Assembly (NCBI GenBank): GCA_035235625.1
Contig: CP141143.1
Span: forward strand, 16,475,092-16,539,091
DNA length: 64,000 nt
Direction of reading: 5' to 3'
Source of the DNA: Saururus chinensis
Lineage: Eukaryota > Streptophyta > Magnoliopsida > Piperales > Saururaceae
Shown here: positions 50,124-62,439 of the stretch, piece after piece
Numbering within the stretch: position 1 is the stretch's first letter
How the letters are laid out: each line of letters opens with the position of its first letter
Position numbers and translations under genes: made by a program
Notes under the pieces: model-generated
Database searches by the model: none
What the model saw: the letters and a program-made list of their open reading frames with translations, nothing else
What the model was told of the DNA's origin: nothing

Positions 50124-50757
50124 ATGAAAAATGATAACAAAGTAAAGATAAAAAAGTTAAATGACAAAAAATTTCCTTTGTGAGGATTAGCTACGACAAA
50201 AGGATTTATGGAGAATATTGACATGGAGGAGACCTTCGAATATGATGGAGGAGGATTGGGAGGAATTCGACTTGCAAGTGTGTGGAGTAGTTCGGTTGAC
50301 ACTACATCCTTCCATTATATTTAATGCGTCTTGGGTGAAGACAATGACTGGGTTAATGCCAAAACTATCAGAGATGCATGAGAAACCTTCGGCCACCAAT
50401 AAGCATTCTCTTTTCCGTCAGTTGTTCAACAAGATTTCTAAAAGAGGAAGTATTAATGATCACCTTAGAAAATTCAACAACTTATCCAAACAAGTATTAT
50501 CTGTTGGTATGAAGCTTGACAAAGAGATACTAACGATGTTGCTTCTTAACACACTACCAGAAACTTGGAAAGGGATAGTGCATGGAAGCAATAACTCCAA
50601 AGAGGCATTGTCTTTGAAGTTCAATGATGTAATGAGTACTCTTCTCAATGAGAAGGGTAGGAGAGTTAACCAAGGCATCGTCTTTGAAGTTCAATGATGT
50701 AATGAGTACTCTTCTCAATGAGAAGGGTAGGAGAGTTAACCAGGAGACAAAAACTTC
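50124..50757 (+). pseudogene. Broken Ty1/copia gag
   Basis: The frame from 50218 carries the copia gag pattern: EEDWEEFDLQ, LFRQLFNKISKRGSINDHL, FNNLSKQ, LDKEILTMLLLNTLPETW, FNDVMSTLLNEKGRR. The N-terminus is in another frame and has a TGA after NDKKFPL where the family has Trp. A 70 bp tandem duplication (units starting at 50605 and 50675) shifts the frame near the end. No pol follows; the element stops at about 50760. Confidence 0.75.
50605..50744. repeat. 70 bp tandem duplication in gag
   Basis: Two nearly identical units start GCATTGTCTTTGAAG and GCATCGTCTTTGAAG. The 70 bp length is not a multiple of three. Confidence 0.85.
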
Positions 50758-51178
50758 ATAGAATAATGCATGCACTTGTCACAACCCGGGTTTTAAATAC
50801 ATAGAAATTTAAAATTAAAATTAGAGCTTGCTTGGGCCATGACCTAGTAGAATTTTGCCTTGTGCATAATATAAAAGTTTCATTTCCTAAGAAATATATT
50901 GTATGTATATAAACACATAAGGAGAAAAATAAACAAGGCCTTTTTAGGCAAACAAAAATAAAACAACACTTAAGACCTACGATGCAGTTGTAGATCCTTA
51001 GACGCTTCTTGGAGCACCCAAAAATTCCTTCTAACCGCAAACTATGCCTCACCAAATCCTACAAAGTCTAGGGGTGGTGGGTGTTGAGGATTTATACTAT
51101 CAGACATAAATGTAACATTTGGTAGCTTCAAATCATATATTATAAAGGCAGATAATGCTTTTAATAAAACAAGGGTGT

Positions 51179-53044
51179 CACTACAACAATTATAAAGGTA
51201 GCTAATAGTTTCAAATCACTATTAGCGACACAAACAAAAGTGTCACTAAAAACCACTACGTGCAACGCAAAAACAAGCATCGCAAAAAATATAACTATTA
51301 GCAACACTTTTTTATTAATCGTCTCTAATATATAACTATAAGCAACACTTTTTTATTAATCGTCTCTAATATATAACTATTAGTGTCATTTATCATAAAG
51401 CATCACTAATAGATATGCTATTAGTGATGCTTTAAACATGCACCACTAAAAGATATATATTTTTAATAAAAAAATAAAAAAATCTTATTTATTAGGGTCA
51501 TTTTTTTAACAATAGTGACGTTTATTAAAAAGTGTCACTATTATTTACCCTATTAGTGATGCTTAACTAAAAACTTTACTAATAGTCATAAATTTAAAAT
51601 AAAAAATTTTAAATGTATCTATTAGCGAAGCTTGTAAAAACCCTCACAAATAGGATTCATAATAGTGACGCTTGACTATATAATTATTTATTAAATAAAA
51701 TTAATTAATAAAGCTATTAGCGACGCTCTATTAAAAGCATCGCTAATAGTTATTATTAAATAAAATTAATTAATAAAGCTATTAGCGACACTCTATTAAA
51801 AGCATATCTAATAATATAACTATTAGCGATGCTTTTAATATAGCATGGCTAATAGATTTATTAATTAATTTTATTTAATAAATAATTATATAATAAATAA
51901 ATATTAAAAAAATTAAATAAACTTCTTAAATATAATATATTTTATTCAATATTTACTATTTATATATAATAAATAAATATTAAATTTTCAACAAAAGGTA
52001 GTGTTAATAATATATTAAACTTTTACTATTTATATATAATAAATTTTATTTCTTAAATTTTTTATTTATAATAAAAGAGAGTGCATAGAGAGAGAGGAGA
52101 GGAGAGAGAGTGTAGAGAGAGAGGGAAGAGAGGGAGAGGAGAGATAGTAGGAGAGGAGAGAGAGAAAGGGTGAGGAGAGAGAGAGTGAGTAGAGAGATGG
52201 GGAAGAGAGAAAGAGGAGAGAGAGAGAGGGGAGAGAGATTGAGGAGAGAGTGTGTAGAGAGAGGAGAGAGAGTGAGGACAAAGGAGGGAGGGAGGAGAGA
52301 GAGGTCGAGAGACAGAGAGAGGAGAGAGTGAGAGGAGAGAAGGCAGAGAGAGAGTGAGGACAAAGGAGGGAGAGAGGAGAGAGTGAGAGGAGAAAGGGTA
52401 GAGAGAGGAAAGAAAATTTTAATTAAAATTATTTTTAAAAATTTTATATTAGCAACACATATCGGTGTGTCGCTAATACCTTAGGGTAGTAGTGACGCAT
52501 ATACTTATGTGTCGCTACTAGTGTTTTTTTAAATAAAATCAAAGGATAGCAGGGAGAGACAGGGAGAGGAGAGATAGAGGAGAGAGAGGGTGAGGAGAGA
52601 GAGAGAAGAGAGTGGGTGAGGAGAGAGAGAGGAGAAAGCAAAGAGAGAGAAAGAGGATAGAGAGGGTAGAGAGAGGAGGGAATGAGAGAAAGAAAAATTA
52701 TTTTTTTAAAAAAAAACTATTAGCAACGTTCTATATTGAGCGTCGCTATTAAGTATAATAATAGCAACACTTAAATGTAAGCCTCGCTACTATTTATTTT
52801 ATTAGTGACTCCCAATACTAAGGGTTGCTAAAGGACTCTTATATTAAAAAGACAATTAAACTAGTAGTGACACTGATTTTCTAGTGTCGCTACTATTTAC
52901 TCTATTACCGATGCATCACTAAAAGACTGTTGTATTAAAACAATTTCAAATAATAGCGACGCTCTATTAGTTATAGTAGTAGTAACGCTGAGTTTCAAGC
53001 CTCGCTACTACTTTAATTAATAGTGACGCTCTAAGAATTCTCTC
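51179..53044 (+). mobile_element. CACTA-like element, left end and subterminal repeats
   Basis: The end begins CACTACAACAATTATAAAGG after TGT. It is followed by a dense array of TATTAGCGACGCT-like words in both orientations, the layout of CACTA (En/Spm) subterminal regions. Two long purine-rich GAGAGA blocks interrupt the array (52078-52420, 52556-52690). The element continues past the LTR insertion to about 59100, where TTTTTGTGACGCTTCC recurs. The right terminus was not found and no transposase is visible. Confidence 0.65.
52078..52420. repeat. Purine-rich GA tract
   Basis: About 340 bp almost free of pyrimidines on the plus strand. A second tract lies at 52556-52690 and a pyrimidine-rich counterpart at 58880-59060. 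Confidence 0.9.
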
Positions 53045-55534
53045 TGTAAGGACTCTCATTTTTGAACCGGTTTTATTTTAATGTTATTTATCAGTTAATG
53101 TGTGGTTTACGCGTTTTCTAATCTAAATTTTGAGGTTTTCAAAATAAATAGGGTTTCTAAAGGTTTTAAGTAAAACTAACTTTACATTTATGAGTTTTAA
53201 GTAGTTTTTAGTCAATTCTGAATTTTTGGAATTTTTTTAATTTTTCACTATTTTTTTGAAAAATTAGGGTTTGGGGGACCCCTTGTGGGCCCCACCGACG
53301 AAATTATGATTTTTACACCAAAATGTCCCAGACATCAACATAAGCTCATACAAAAATTTTCAGAATTTTATCGGATTTAATTAGTGCTTAAATTTGTAAA
53401 ATACCCATTTTTAACCCAAAATTCTATTTACACCCCATTAGTTCATTAAGTGTACCCCAAGCCCTACTATAAAAAGAAAAGGGCTGAGCCATTTCGATTT
53501 TGGGAATAGGCTAGGAGGAGGTGATTAAGGCCTAGTTCCCCAATTAGGCCCGGATTAGAAGGGATTAAGGTATGTTCTTCCCTAATTAAGCTTAAACCCT
53601 AGATCTTCTCCTAATCCATTCTTAACCTATCATTTTCTCTTTGATTTGATTCGATTTCAAGCAACAAAGTCACTAATTTACTTCCTTGCTTCAAACCCTA
53701 CTTATCAAAATTCGTTTTTTATGCTTAACAAACCCTAGATCTAAGATTTCTTCAAGGTTTAAAATGTTAAATCTATTTTTAATGGAATTTAATTTAGACA
53801 CTATGTTTTTGGAAGGTTTCCAAGAAGGGTGAAGGTCAAATCCAAATCTAAACAAGTGACAAGGTAATGGGTCTTCAAATCTCAGTTTTCTTATGGTAAA
53901 ATCTCAATTTTTATGGTTTATTTGGAATGGGTTTGTTTGATTTAGTGCTTTAATGGTGGGTTTAGTAAATGCTAATCTTTTATTTCGATTTCTTAGGGTT
54001 TTGTCTTAGAATGGTTTGGATTAGTGTTCTGGAAGGTTTGATAAGGTTTTGATAATGTTTGGTTCCATGGATGAAGATTTGAAGGTATTTTTATGGTGTT
54101 TCGGTTTTGATTTTCGAAATAAAAAAGGTCAAAACTGTTGTGTTGGCGATCAAACGGCCTACCTGGGAGATCAATCTGCAATACTACAGTTTTGGCAAAT
54201 TTATAGTATAGCCGATCGAACACCCTTGCAGGGCGATCGAACGGCTACACGACAATTTTTGTCATTTTTGAAACTTAAGCACATTTCAATGTTTTGCTCT
54301 ATTTGATGATTCTAATGGTTATGGGAAGTGTATTATGATGAAATTAGGCTATTGGAGGTGTATAATTGATGATGAAAGTGGATGGATTATGTTTAGGTGT
54401 TGTCTTGTGACATCATATTATGTTGATAATTATACATGTTGATATTGAAGTACCTTAAATTTATGAATGTTGGTATTCTTATGAATAGAATATGTTTTCA
54501 GTAGGGATATAATGTGGAAAAATGGTGAGATGTGTTCTCTCATAATTAGGATGGCTTATGGGTAATGGATGTGATCATGTTGTGGCTTAATGAATGGAAG
54601 AGTCATGATTGTAGGAGTGAATGTTCGATTTTACATGGATGGAGTTAGGAATCATTGTTTTGAATGTGTTCAAGCATGTGTAAATTGTCTTATGAGTTTA
54701 TGTCAAGCATTGGGCATGTGCTTAGATATGCATGAACACACACGTATGGGGAATTTACTATGACATTGTAGTTAATTATGAGGTAATTATGATGCATGAG
54801 GGGACTGATTAGGACCACGTTCCATGTGTTGGAATCCACGTAGGTCTTGCTCACGGATGTATCATGTTAGCATGCATCATGGATCGTTATTCATGGACGA
54901 AGTTTTACCAATGTTTAACCGAAATTAACTGATTGCATGCAATGCTTGAGATTGCGTGCCAGATTAATCGTTCAGTGAATTAATCGAAACTTGGTTGGTC
55001 CGAAAGGACATGTTTTCGATTTAAGTTCCTGTGTGGAACGTGTATACTCCCCGAGTTGAGTCTAGAGAAATGGAATTATGTGGGGACGAGTTGTGTACTT
55101 GTCTTGCGGATTTGAGATTATTATTATGAGTGTCATCTGGACCCTGAGAATCCAGTGTGGTATGCTGTGTGCACCCGCTACCACGTGTTCTAAGGTTCCT
55201 GTGTGGGAATTCGGGCTCTCCCCTCCACAGATGTCCCTGGGCGAATACCCCTGCTCTAGATTCTCTGTGTGAGAATGGGACATCCTTGGCCAGGATTGTC
55301 CAGGGCAAGCAGCTTTAGGGATTGACAACCCCGACTCTTTTTCATTTCCTGTGTGAAAATTTGACCATGTCTTGCCTTTGTGGCCTTAACCATGTCCTGC
55401 TTGTGTGGCAATGTTTGTGTTTACTCCTTGATGGAGGCATTCACCATTTGTATTGATGCACGTTGATGATGAATGTTATACATGATTGTGTATCATGTGT
55501 TTGACACGTTTGTCGTGCAAAGTGAATGAATTTG

Positions 55535-55830
55535 ATGTGATATGAATGTATGATCAGAAATGGTGTGGTTGAGACACTATATGCAGGTTTATGTGATATG
55601 AATGCATGATCAGAAATGGTGTGGTTGAGACACTATATGCTGGTTTATGTGATATGAATGCATGATCAGAAATGGTGTGGTTGAGACACTATTATGCAGG
55701 TTTCTGTGATATGAATGCATAATCAGAAATTGTGTGATTAAGACACTATTATGCAAGTTTATGTGATATGAATGCATGGTCAAGAATGGTGTGATTGAGA
55801 CACTATTATGCAGGTTTATATGATATGAAT
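55535..55830. repeat. 56-58 bp tandem array in the family 1 LTR
   Basis: About five units built on GATCAGAAATGGTGTGG and GACACTATATGCAGG; counterpart of the array at 29805-30045. Confidence 0.8.
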
Positions 55831-57004
55831 GTAAGATCAGAAAGTGGTATATCATGTTAATCTTAGATTTAATTTGCTTCATTGCCATGTTGTCGTGTTT
55901 TCTAATCATTATAGTTATATTCAAAACTATTATTGAGTTTTTATACTCACCCCGTTTTCTTGTTTTGTTTTGGGGCTGCGTGGCGTGACATGCAGACGAA
56001 TAAGATCCTCTATATGAAGAAAGGTCAGAGAGAGCTTGGGAGTAGTCGTGGAGGCTCCTAGTTTTGCATGTCTCTTCATTTATCTTATTTTGATGTTAAA
56101 ACCTTGTGGATGATCCTTGTCTTATATTTGTGAGATACTATGTTTCAGTTTCTTTGAGACTTGTTTTGGAGCCAAGTGTGTGGCTATGAATTATTAGTAT
56201 GTGGGTTTGAGATTATAGTTTAATTAGAGTTTAACTCTTTTGGTTCTACCTATTTACTCTTGCTCAAAGTAGTGCGTAAACTCCATAAATTAGATTGCCC
56301 ATAGTTGGGGCACAAGTCTTCCGCCGTTTTTGCTCAATTGTTTTCAATCTGTCGCCCCCGTGCATTGGTTCGGCCCTTGGACCGGGTTCGGCTTGGGTCG
56401 GGCAGTGCCGATGTAACGACCCGACCCGAGCCGGGCCCACAAAATCGCTAATAGGAAATTTTCTTTTTCCTTGAGCCAGGAATCATCGTCTGAGTGCGAG
56501 AGGTACAACGTTCGTCTACGCACTACGGAGCTTTAAGGCTTCCTCGTACGTAGACTTAGGTTGTAACGAACATATACACACGACGAAGCTTCATAGTTCG
56601 TCGCGTGTAAAACAGAATAAAACATATTATTATAATGATTTGGATCGGGCCAACGTTGCCTTGCCGTTGGTTGCCTACGTACGTATTGGATATTATCCCA
56701 ATACGATCGGATCCGAACGTAGTTCTGCCTAATGGCTACTACATACTACAAACATCACAAAATCATACATATAAAATACATATTTCCGAATATTTAATCG
56801 GAGTATACAAACACTCATCATATATCGGAGTCAAGCAGAAGTTAATAAATTAACGGAATCGTACATCTCGCTCTACCATAGAGCGGGATCGAAATCTCAT
56901 ACACGTATCTCGCTCTATCACTGAGCCGAGACCGAGAACAGAAATTACACGTCTCGCTCTACCCTAGAGCGAGACCACACACGTCATATAAGTATACATC
57001 ATGG

Positions 57005-57450
57005 CATCTAAGCACATAGCATAGTATATAGGCACATAGCATGGCATATAGGCACATAGCATGATATATAGGCACATAGCATAGCATAGTATATAGGCAC
57101 ATAGCATGACATATAGGCACATAGCATGGCATATAGGCATATAGCATAGTATATAGGCACATAGCATGGCATATAGGCACATAGCATGGCATATAGGTAC
57201 ATAGCATAGTATATAGGCACATAGCATGGTATATAGGCACATAGCATAGTATATAGGCACATAGCATGGCATATAGGCACCTAGCATGGTATATAGGTAC
57301 ATGGCATAGTATAGAGGTACATGGCATAGTATATAGGCACATAGCATAGTATATAGGCACATAGCATAGTATATAGGCACATAGCATAGTATATAGGCAC
57401 ATAGCATAGTATATAGGCACATAGCATGGCATATAGATATATAGCATATA
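57005..57450. repeat. 20 bp tandem array in the nested LTR
   Basis: About 22 head-to-tail copies of CACATAGCATAGTATATAGG and the variant with ATGGCATATAGG. Frames read through it on the minus strand as a Cys/Tyr-rich repeat, which is an artefact of the array. Confidence 0.92.
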
Positions 57451-57764
57451 GGTATAGTAGCGGGATACAGAGTTGCTTACTGCCCTTATGTCTCGTATAG
57501 TAGAGGTACACGGAGTTGCTCACACGAGCATCCTTCCCTTTAGATCCGAAGATATTAGACGGAGCTTCCTCTAGCCTTCATACGTTCCTCGTCTTGTACA
57601 GAAAGACTATGTATAAATATTCTCCTTGCCGGAGACTTTTCTCGTTTCCTGTGCCCATGAGTGGCAGACAGAACCTCCCCTAGTCTAGATTACTTCTCTT
57701 GATGTAGCTTGGCAACTTCGGACAAAATCCCGTCTTGCTCCGGGCCCATATTTCTTGTTCGTTG

Positions 57765-58270
57765 CTCGAGGATGACGGGTGGAGCCTCTCCTTGTCTCGG
57801 GGCATTTCCTCTTTATACGGTTGCCGAATCAAAGAACGGACCTCTCCATCGCATAGAACATACTTGATTTAGTCAAGAACACCTCTTGGACTGACTAAAT
57901 CGGAGTTGGGATGGTCATAAACAGAGAAAACAAAGTTTGTCGGTACGGGTAGAACCTTTCTTTGTCTTGGGGCGTTTCCTCTTCATACGATTGCCAACTC
58001 AGAAAATGGAACCCTCCACCACGTAGAACATACTCGATTTAGTCAAGAACGCCTCTTGGACCGACTAAATCGGAGTTGGGATGGCCAGAAACAGAGAAAA
58101 TGAAGTTCATCGGTGCATGAAGATAACGGACATGACCTCCTCTTGTCTTGGGACGTTTCTTCATCATACGGTCTCCAACTCGAAGAACGGGCAGCTCCAT
58201 TGCGTAGAGCATACTCGATTTAGTAGGAAACGGGTCTTGAACGGCCTTAATCGGCCTCAGAACGGTCAAA
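57765..58270. repeat. 170-180 bp direct repeats in the nested LTR
   Basis: Three units share CTTGTCT[CT]GGG[GA]C, GATTTAGTCAAGAA and GACTAAATCGGAGTTGGG. The third unit is more diverged. Confidence 0.75.
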
Positions 58271-58315
58271 AACGGGGGTAGAGAAGTTCTGCCTGAAAAA
58301 TGGAGTGAAATGGGG

Positions 58316-58324
58316 TATATATAG
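58316..58324 (+). promoter_or_regulatory. TATA box of the nested LTR
   Basis: TATATATAG, followed at once by a 170 bp segment made almost only of G and C. This is the likely LTR promoter and start of R. Confidence 0.6.
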
Positions 58325-58497
58325 CCCCCGAGCCGCGCCGAAACCGCGGCTGCGCCGCTGGTTTCGGGCGGCGGCGCCCGCGGTACGCGTGCGGCTCGCG
58401 CCCGCGTTACCGCGGGCGCGCGGGGTTTCGCGGCTGCGCGCCGGCTCGCGCCAAAAACGCGCTGCGGCGCGCGCCAGTCGCGCGCCGCGCGCCATTT
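58325..58497. other. Extreme GC-rich segment
   Basis: CGCGCC- and GCCGCG-type words throughout, in sharp contrast to the AT-rich surroundings. It is rich in CpG and in short palindromes. Confidence 0.8.
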
Positions 58498-58879
58498 CTT
58501 TTTTTTCTTTTTATTTTTAAATCCAAAACTTCAAACGCGCGTATCTTCCTACCCCAGATTCGGATTCGCGCGTTCTAGGTACCGTTGGACTCGTATCGAC
58601 GAGCCCTTCGATACTAACCCACTTAAAGCAGCAAAACACACTATTTACAAGTGGGTCCCACCTATTGTCTACGTTTCCCGAGGTCGTCACTTCCGGTCCC
58701 AACCTCCGTTTTGCGCGTCCTTTGAATCGTTATGCTCGATATGCCAAGATCTACCTGGCTAAGGGTATTTCATCTAATGAAAACCCTTAACATTAATCTC
58801 AAATTACCGTATTACCCTTAACCCTCCCGGGTTAAGCGTAACTGAAAAACGGGTCGTTACAGCCGAGGTGTGACACACA

Positions 58880-59100
58880 CTCTCTCTCTACAATTTCTCT
58901 CTCTCATCCTCTCATCTCTCAACCCTCTCGTTCTCTTTACCATATCTCTCCCCTCACTCTCTTTCTACCCTCTCTCTCTCTCATCCTCTCCCCTCTCTCT
59001 ACCCCCCATTTCTCTTTACCCTCGCTCTCTCTCACTCTCTTTTTCTCTCTCTTTTCTGCTTTTTGTGACGCTTCCACTAGAAGCTTCGTCAAAAGCCTGT
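58880..59100. repeat. CT-rich tract and right flank of the CACTA-like element
   Basis: A pyrimidine-rich counterpart of the GA tracts at 52 kb, then GTGACGCTTCC, a CACTA subterminal-type word. It lies directly beyond the LTR insertion. Confidence 0.6.
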
Positions 59101-59398
59101 GCTAGCAAATTTCGTCTGTGTCTCCTTATCTCCTCCCCCTCTCCTCCTTCGTTGATTGTGACTAACCCCATGACGTGAGACCGCCCCCGGGTGACCGTTC
59201 CCCGGCGACCTCTGCCTCGGCAACAAGCTCCTTCCTCCCTTCCGCTCCCCCCTCTCTCCCCTCTCCTCGGTGGCTTCTAAGGCCAAATTTCGGCGAGGAG
59301 CCTGATTTTCCCATCGCCTCCTCTTCCCGAGTCCCTCCCCCTCCTTCCCCTCTATTTTTCAAAGGAGGGGAAGGAAGGGGGGGAGAGGGGGCTGGATT

Positions 59399-59603
59399 CT
59401 TGGTACCATTGAGCTCGTATCAACGAGCCCTATGAAACTAGACCACCAGAAGTAGTTTATCTAGCTCTTTTCAAGTGAGTCCTACCTAAATTGCACGCTT
59501 CCCGATGTCATAACTTTCGACCCCAACCTCTATTTCACATGTTCTTTGATTTGTTACACATGTTTCTTCTAGCTCTACCAATATACAAAGATTTCATCTC
59601 TTG
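59399..59603 (+). mobile_element. Fragment similar to the end of the nested LTR
   Basis: TACCATTGAGCTCGTAT, CAACGAGCCCTA and CCCAACCTC match 58575-58740 in order. Probably a related LTR tail left by an older insertion. Confidence 0.5.
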
Positions 59604-61459
59604 TGTAAGGTCTCTAATTTTTCTACGATTTTCCTGCTATTTTTTTGGTCATTTCAGCGGGAAAATATGACGCTTCGGCATAGTTATATTTATATATTCA
59701 TACCCCATATTTATACCTGTAGAGTCGAGTGTGGGGCTTAGTCTCGGGCCACGGGCCTCGCTACGCACTTACGGCGCGAATTTTGGTGCTACAACGCGTA
59801 ACCGGTAGGTGAACGCGTGTTAGGGATGTGGATATAAAAATTAAAAAAATTTAACTATATAAAGAAATCATTCATCGGTTTTCACAGAACCGACATCCAG
59901 TGAAAAAGATTTCACGTCCAGAGAGAAAGGAGAAAACCCGAGCTTGATTCCGGTCGCTCCATTCTCCCTCCTCTGTCGTCGGATTCCGGCGATTCTTGTC
60001 AGGATCCACTTTGCCTCACCGCCATGAGTCCGTAGGTACCGGCTATGACTGCCGCCACAGCCTCTTCGCTCCTCCAAGAGGTACCGAACCTTTTTTCGGG
60101 TTTTTCTCTCCTTCAATCCCGTTTTTGCACTGTGGGTGTACGATTTTGACATCGTTTGCGGCCGCTCTGAACTAGACTTATGTTTAGTTGGCCGCTAGGA
60201 ACCCATAGGCGCTGGCTAGAGCCGCTGCCATGCTTTCTTCGCTCCGTGGTGAGCTACCAATCTTTTGGTCGGGTTTTTGTTACTATTTGCATTCCACAGT
60301 CCGTGGGATATTTTGGACGCCGATGGGTTTCCGGTTGTCGTCCAGACACCAGTAGGACTCCATCCAGCATACCTTGACCCGGTGTCGGTAGGGGTTTGCC
60401 GTTTCTGACCCCGCCTCGCCCCTATTGCCTTGCTCCGCCCGATTAGACGCTTTGGGTGCGTCTTGGGTCATTGGCATCGGCGAGCTGTGGGCCATTTGGC
60501 CATCGTGGGCTCTGCCCCGGCTCGGTGACAGTGAGGGCCAGCCTCGATTGGCATGATTATATTCTTCTGCTCGGAATGGGCCGCTTGCCATTTGCCCTAT
60601 ACCGTGCGAGATACACAGCCGCCCGCACCATGTGTTTTGGTTGTGGGTGGCTATCGGCGATGTCGCCGCTTAGATTGGCCACCGCTAGGGCCTTAGCCCT
60701 GTTGGCTTTTGTGGGCCTTGGGTCATCCCCGTTCAGCCCTTTCCCCCACCCTTTGGGCCACATGCACATGTAGCCACGCGTGTACTTCTGGGTTTAGGCA
60801 CCGCATTCGTGCCGCCTAACCATCGGTTGGCTTTGCCACCGGGTGGAGTTGACCATTAGAGTCGTCCTCCACCTCTCCTTTGTTCTCGCCACCTCTCCTT
60901 TGTTCTCGAGCGTTGCCCCACGCTCTCCGCCCATATGTGGGCCCTTGTTGACACGAAATCGTTGCCGTTGGGTGCTGTCCACAGCCGATTTCGATGTCTT
61001 TGTGGCCGGCTAAGCACGTTTTAGCCACCGGCCGATCTTCAGTGTGCACACCATCGACTTCTGGTTGCACCGCCACATATGTTGGCTTGACTTTTCTCCC
61101 GGCCACCCTAGTGTGCCGCCGTGGATCGCGGGTTTTACCGCATTGATTTCTGACACCCCGTTTGGCCGTGATAGTTCCGGCGCATCCTAAAACCCTCGGG
61201 ACAGCAGCTCTCTCAGCCAGGCAATGGTTTTGACCGCCAACTCCGCCGTCGACGCCGCCACCATCGTGTGCTCGCCATCGAACGCCATGATTACGAGGTA
61301 GGGGAGCTTTGAACTCGTAAATTCATGAAGCATGCTTTGAATGAGTAGCAGCATGCTAGGATTGTATGATTCCATGCTTGGATGTTAAGTAATGATCCGA
61401 TTGCATGATGTGCGTGTAAGCATGATTGATATGCATGAGATGTATGCACGTTTTATGGA

Positions 61460-61700
61460 TGTGGATTATGTATGCGCTAGCGACGGCTAGCAAATATGTC
61501 AGTATGCTAAGTATGGATTATGCATGTGCTAGTGATGGCTAGCGTGCATGTTTGGAGTATGTATGTATGCATGTGCTAGTGATGGCTAGCGTACATGTTT
61601 GAAGTATGTATGAATGTGTATGCATGTGCTAGTGATGACTAGCGTGTATGTTTGATATATGCATGTGCTAGTGATGGCTAGCGTGCATGTTTGTAAGTTA
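61460..61700. repeat. Tandem array with CTAGTGATGGCTAGCG
   Basis: Five units of about 45-60 bp, each with TGCATGTGCTAGTGATGG followed by CTAGCGTGCATGTTTG. The GCTAG...CTAGC arms let each unit fold. Confidence 0.8.
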
Positions 61701-62439
61701 TGTATGTATGACCGTATGTGTATGTTGTATGTATGTGTGAGACATACGTATGTATGATGGCTTTTGCCTATGATTTGGATATGTGTAAGTGTATGTGGGC
61801 AGAGGTATGGGCGATGAACAGTAGGAGGTGGCAGAGACTTTGTCCGAATTTGGATGCGGTTGTGTAAGCGTATGACAGAGGACAGAAGATATGAGTATGA
61901 CGGGCAAGGATTAGAATTGATCAGTTTAGGGTGGATTGTATGTTGGGTGATTGTCAGACAGTAAGAGTGTGCATAATTGTACAAGCATAACGTACAGATT
62001 ATGCAGTGAAAAGTAAGTATAATAAGTGAGATATAAGTAAGAGGGCAACAACTGGGTTGGCTCTGAGGAGCGTTATTCGAGGATGTCAATGTAAGCTGAT
62101 TTGGCCATAAGATGGATGGCGAAGTGTGTAAGACTGTAAGGGTTGGTTGTACGATGAGTTTTGTCCATGATGTGGACGGGTAAGTGAAGTTTGTTGCCCT
62201 GACGAACTTGGGTTTCGGATTGGGCTCAGCTTCAGTTTGACCAGTCGAGGACTGTGAGTTTGTGTGGCATAATTGTACCGCATAATATACTTAATTCAAA
62301 CTTGAATTATAAGCACAGCTAATGATAGTGTTGTGAGTTTGAGACCTGAGGGTTCGACGGATTAAGTTCCGTGTTTGAGCTGGCCGCTAATGAGTTGGCC
62401 GAGCGTTTATCATGTCTTGCCATGGTGTTTATCCTGCGG

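Larger units (their letters stand above)
56412..58861 (+). mobile_element. Solo LTR, 2.45 kb, nested in the family 1 LTR
   Basis: It begins TGTAACGACCCGACCC and ends CGGGTCGTTACA, inverted over at least 9 bp. The 5 bp duplication GCCGA is exact at 56407-56411 and 58862-58866. It holds a 20 bp tandem array, a 170 bp repeat, a TATA box and a very GC-rich segment after it. No internal domain is present. Confidence 0.87.
53045..58879 (+). mobile_element. Solo LTR of family 1 (about 3.4 kb) interrupted by a second LTR
   Basis: It begins TGTAAGGACTCTC and, beyond the nested element, ends GGTGTGACACACA. It matches the 27005-30680 LTR along its length, for example GGCCCGGATTAGAA, AATTAATCGAAACTTGG and TTTTGGGGCTGCGTGG. 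If the end is taken at 58879 the flanks are CTCTC on both sides, but the site is a CT repeat, so the duplication is less certain. Removing the nested 2455 bp leaves one uninterrupted LTR. Confidence 0.75.

Noticed and set aside
57005..57450. CRISPR-like array
   Set aside because: Units are head to tail with no unique spacers, inside a plant LTR.
56959..57523. Cys/Tyr-rich repeat proteins of up to 162 residues on the minus strand
   Set aside because: The 20 bp array cycles through three frames and has no stop, so the frames are open by construction.
59089..60773. GC-rich open frames of 60-105 codons as genes
   Set aside because: Frames overlap on both strands, which GC-rich DNA gives by chance; no family motif and the region behaves as an LTR leader.
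61586..62089. 167-residue minus-strand frame
   Set aside because: His/Thr/Tyr-rich reading of TG-rich tandem DNA inside the LTR-like unit; no domain.
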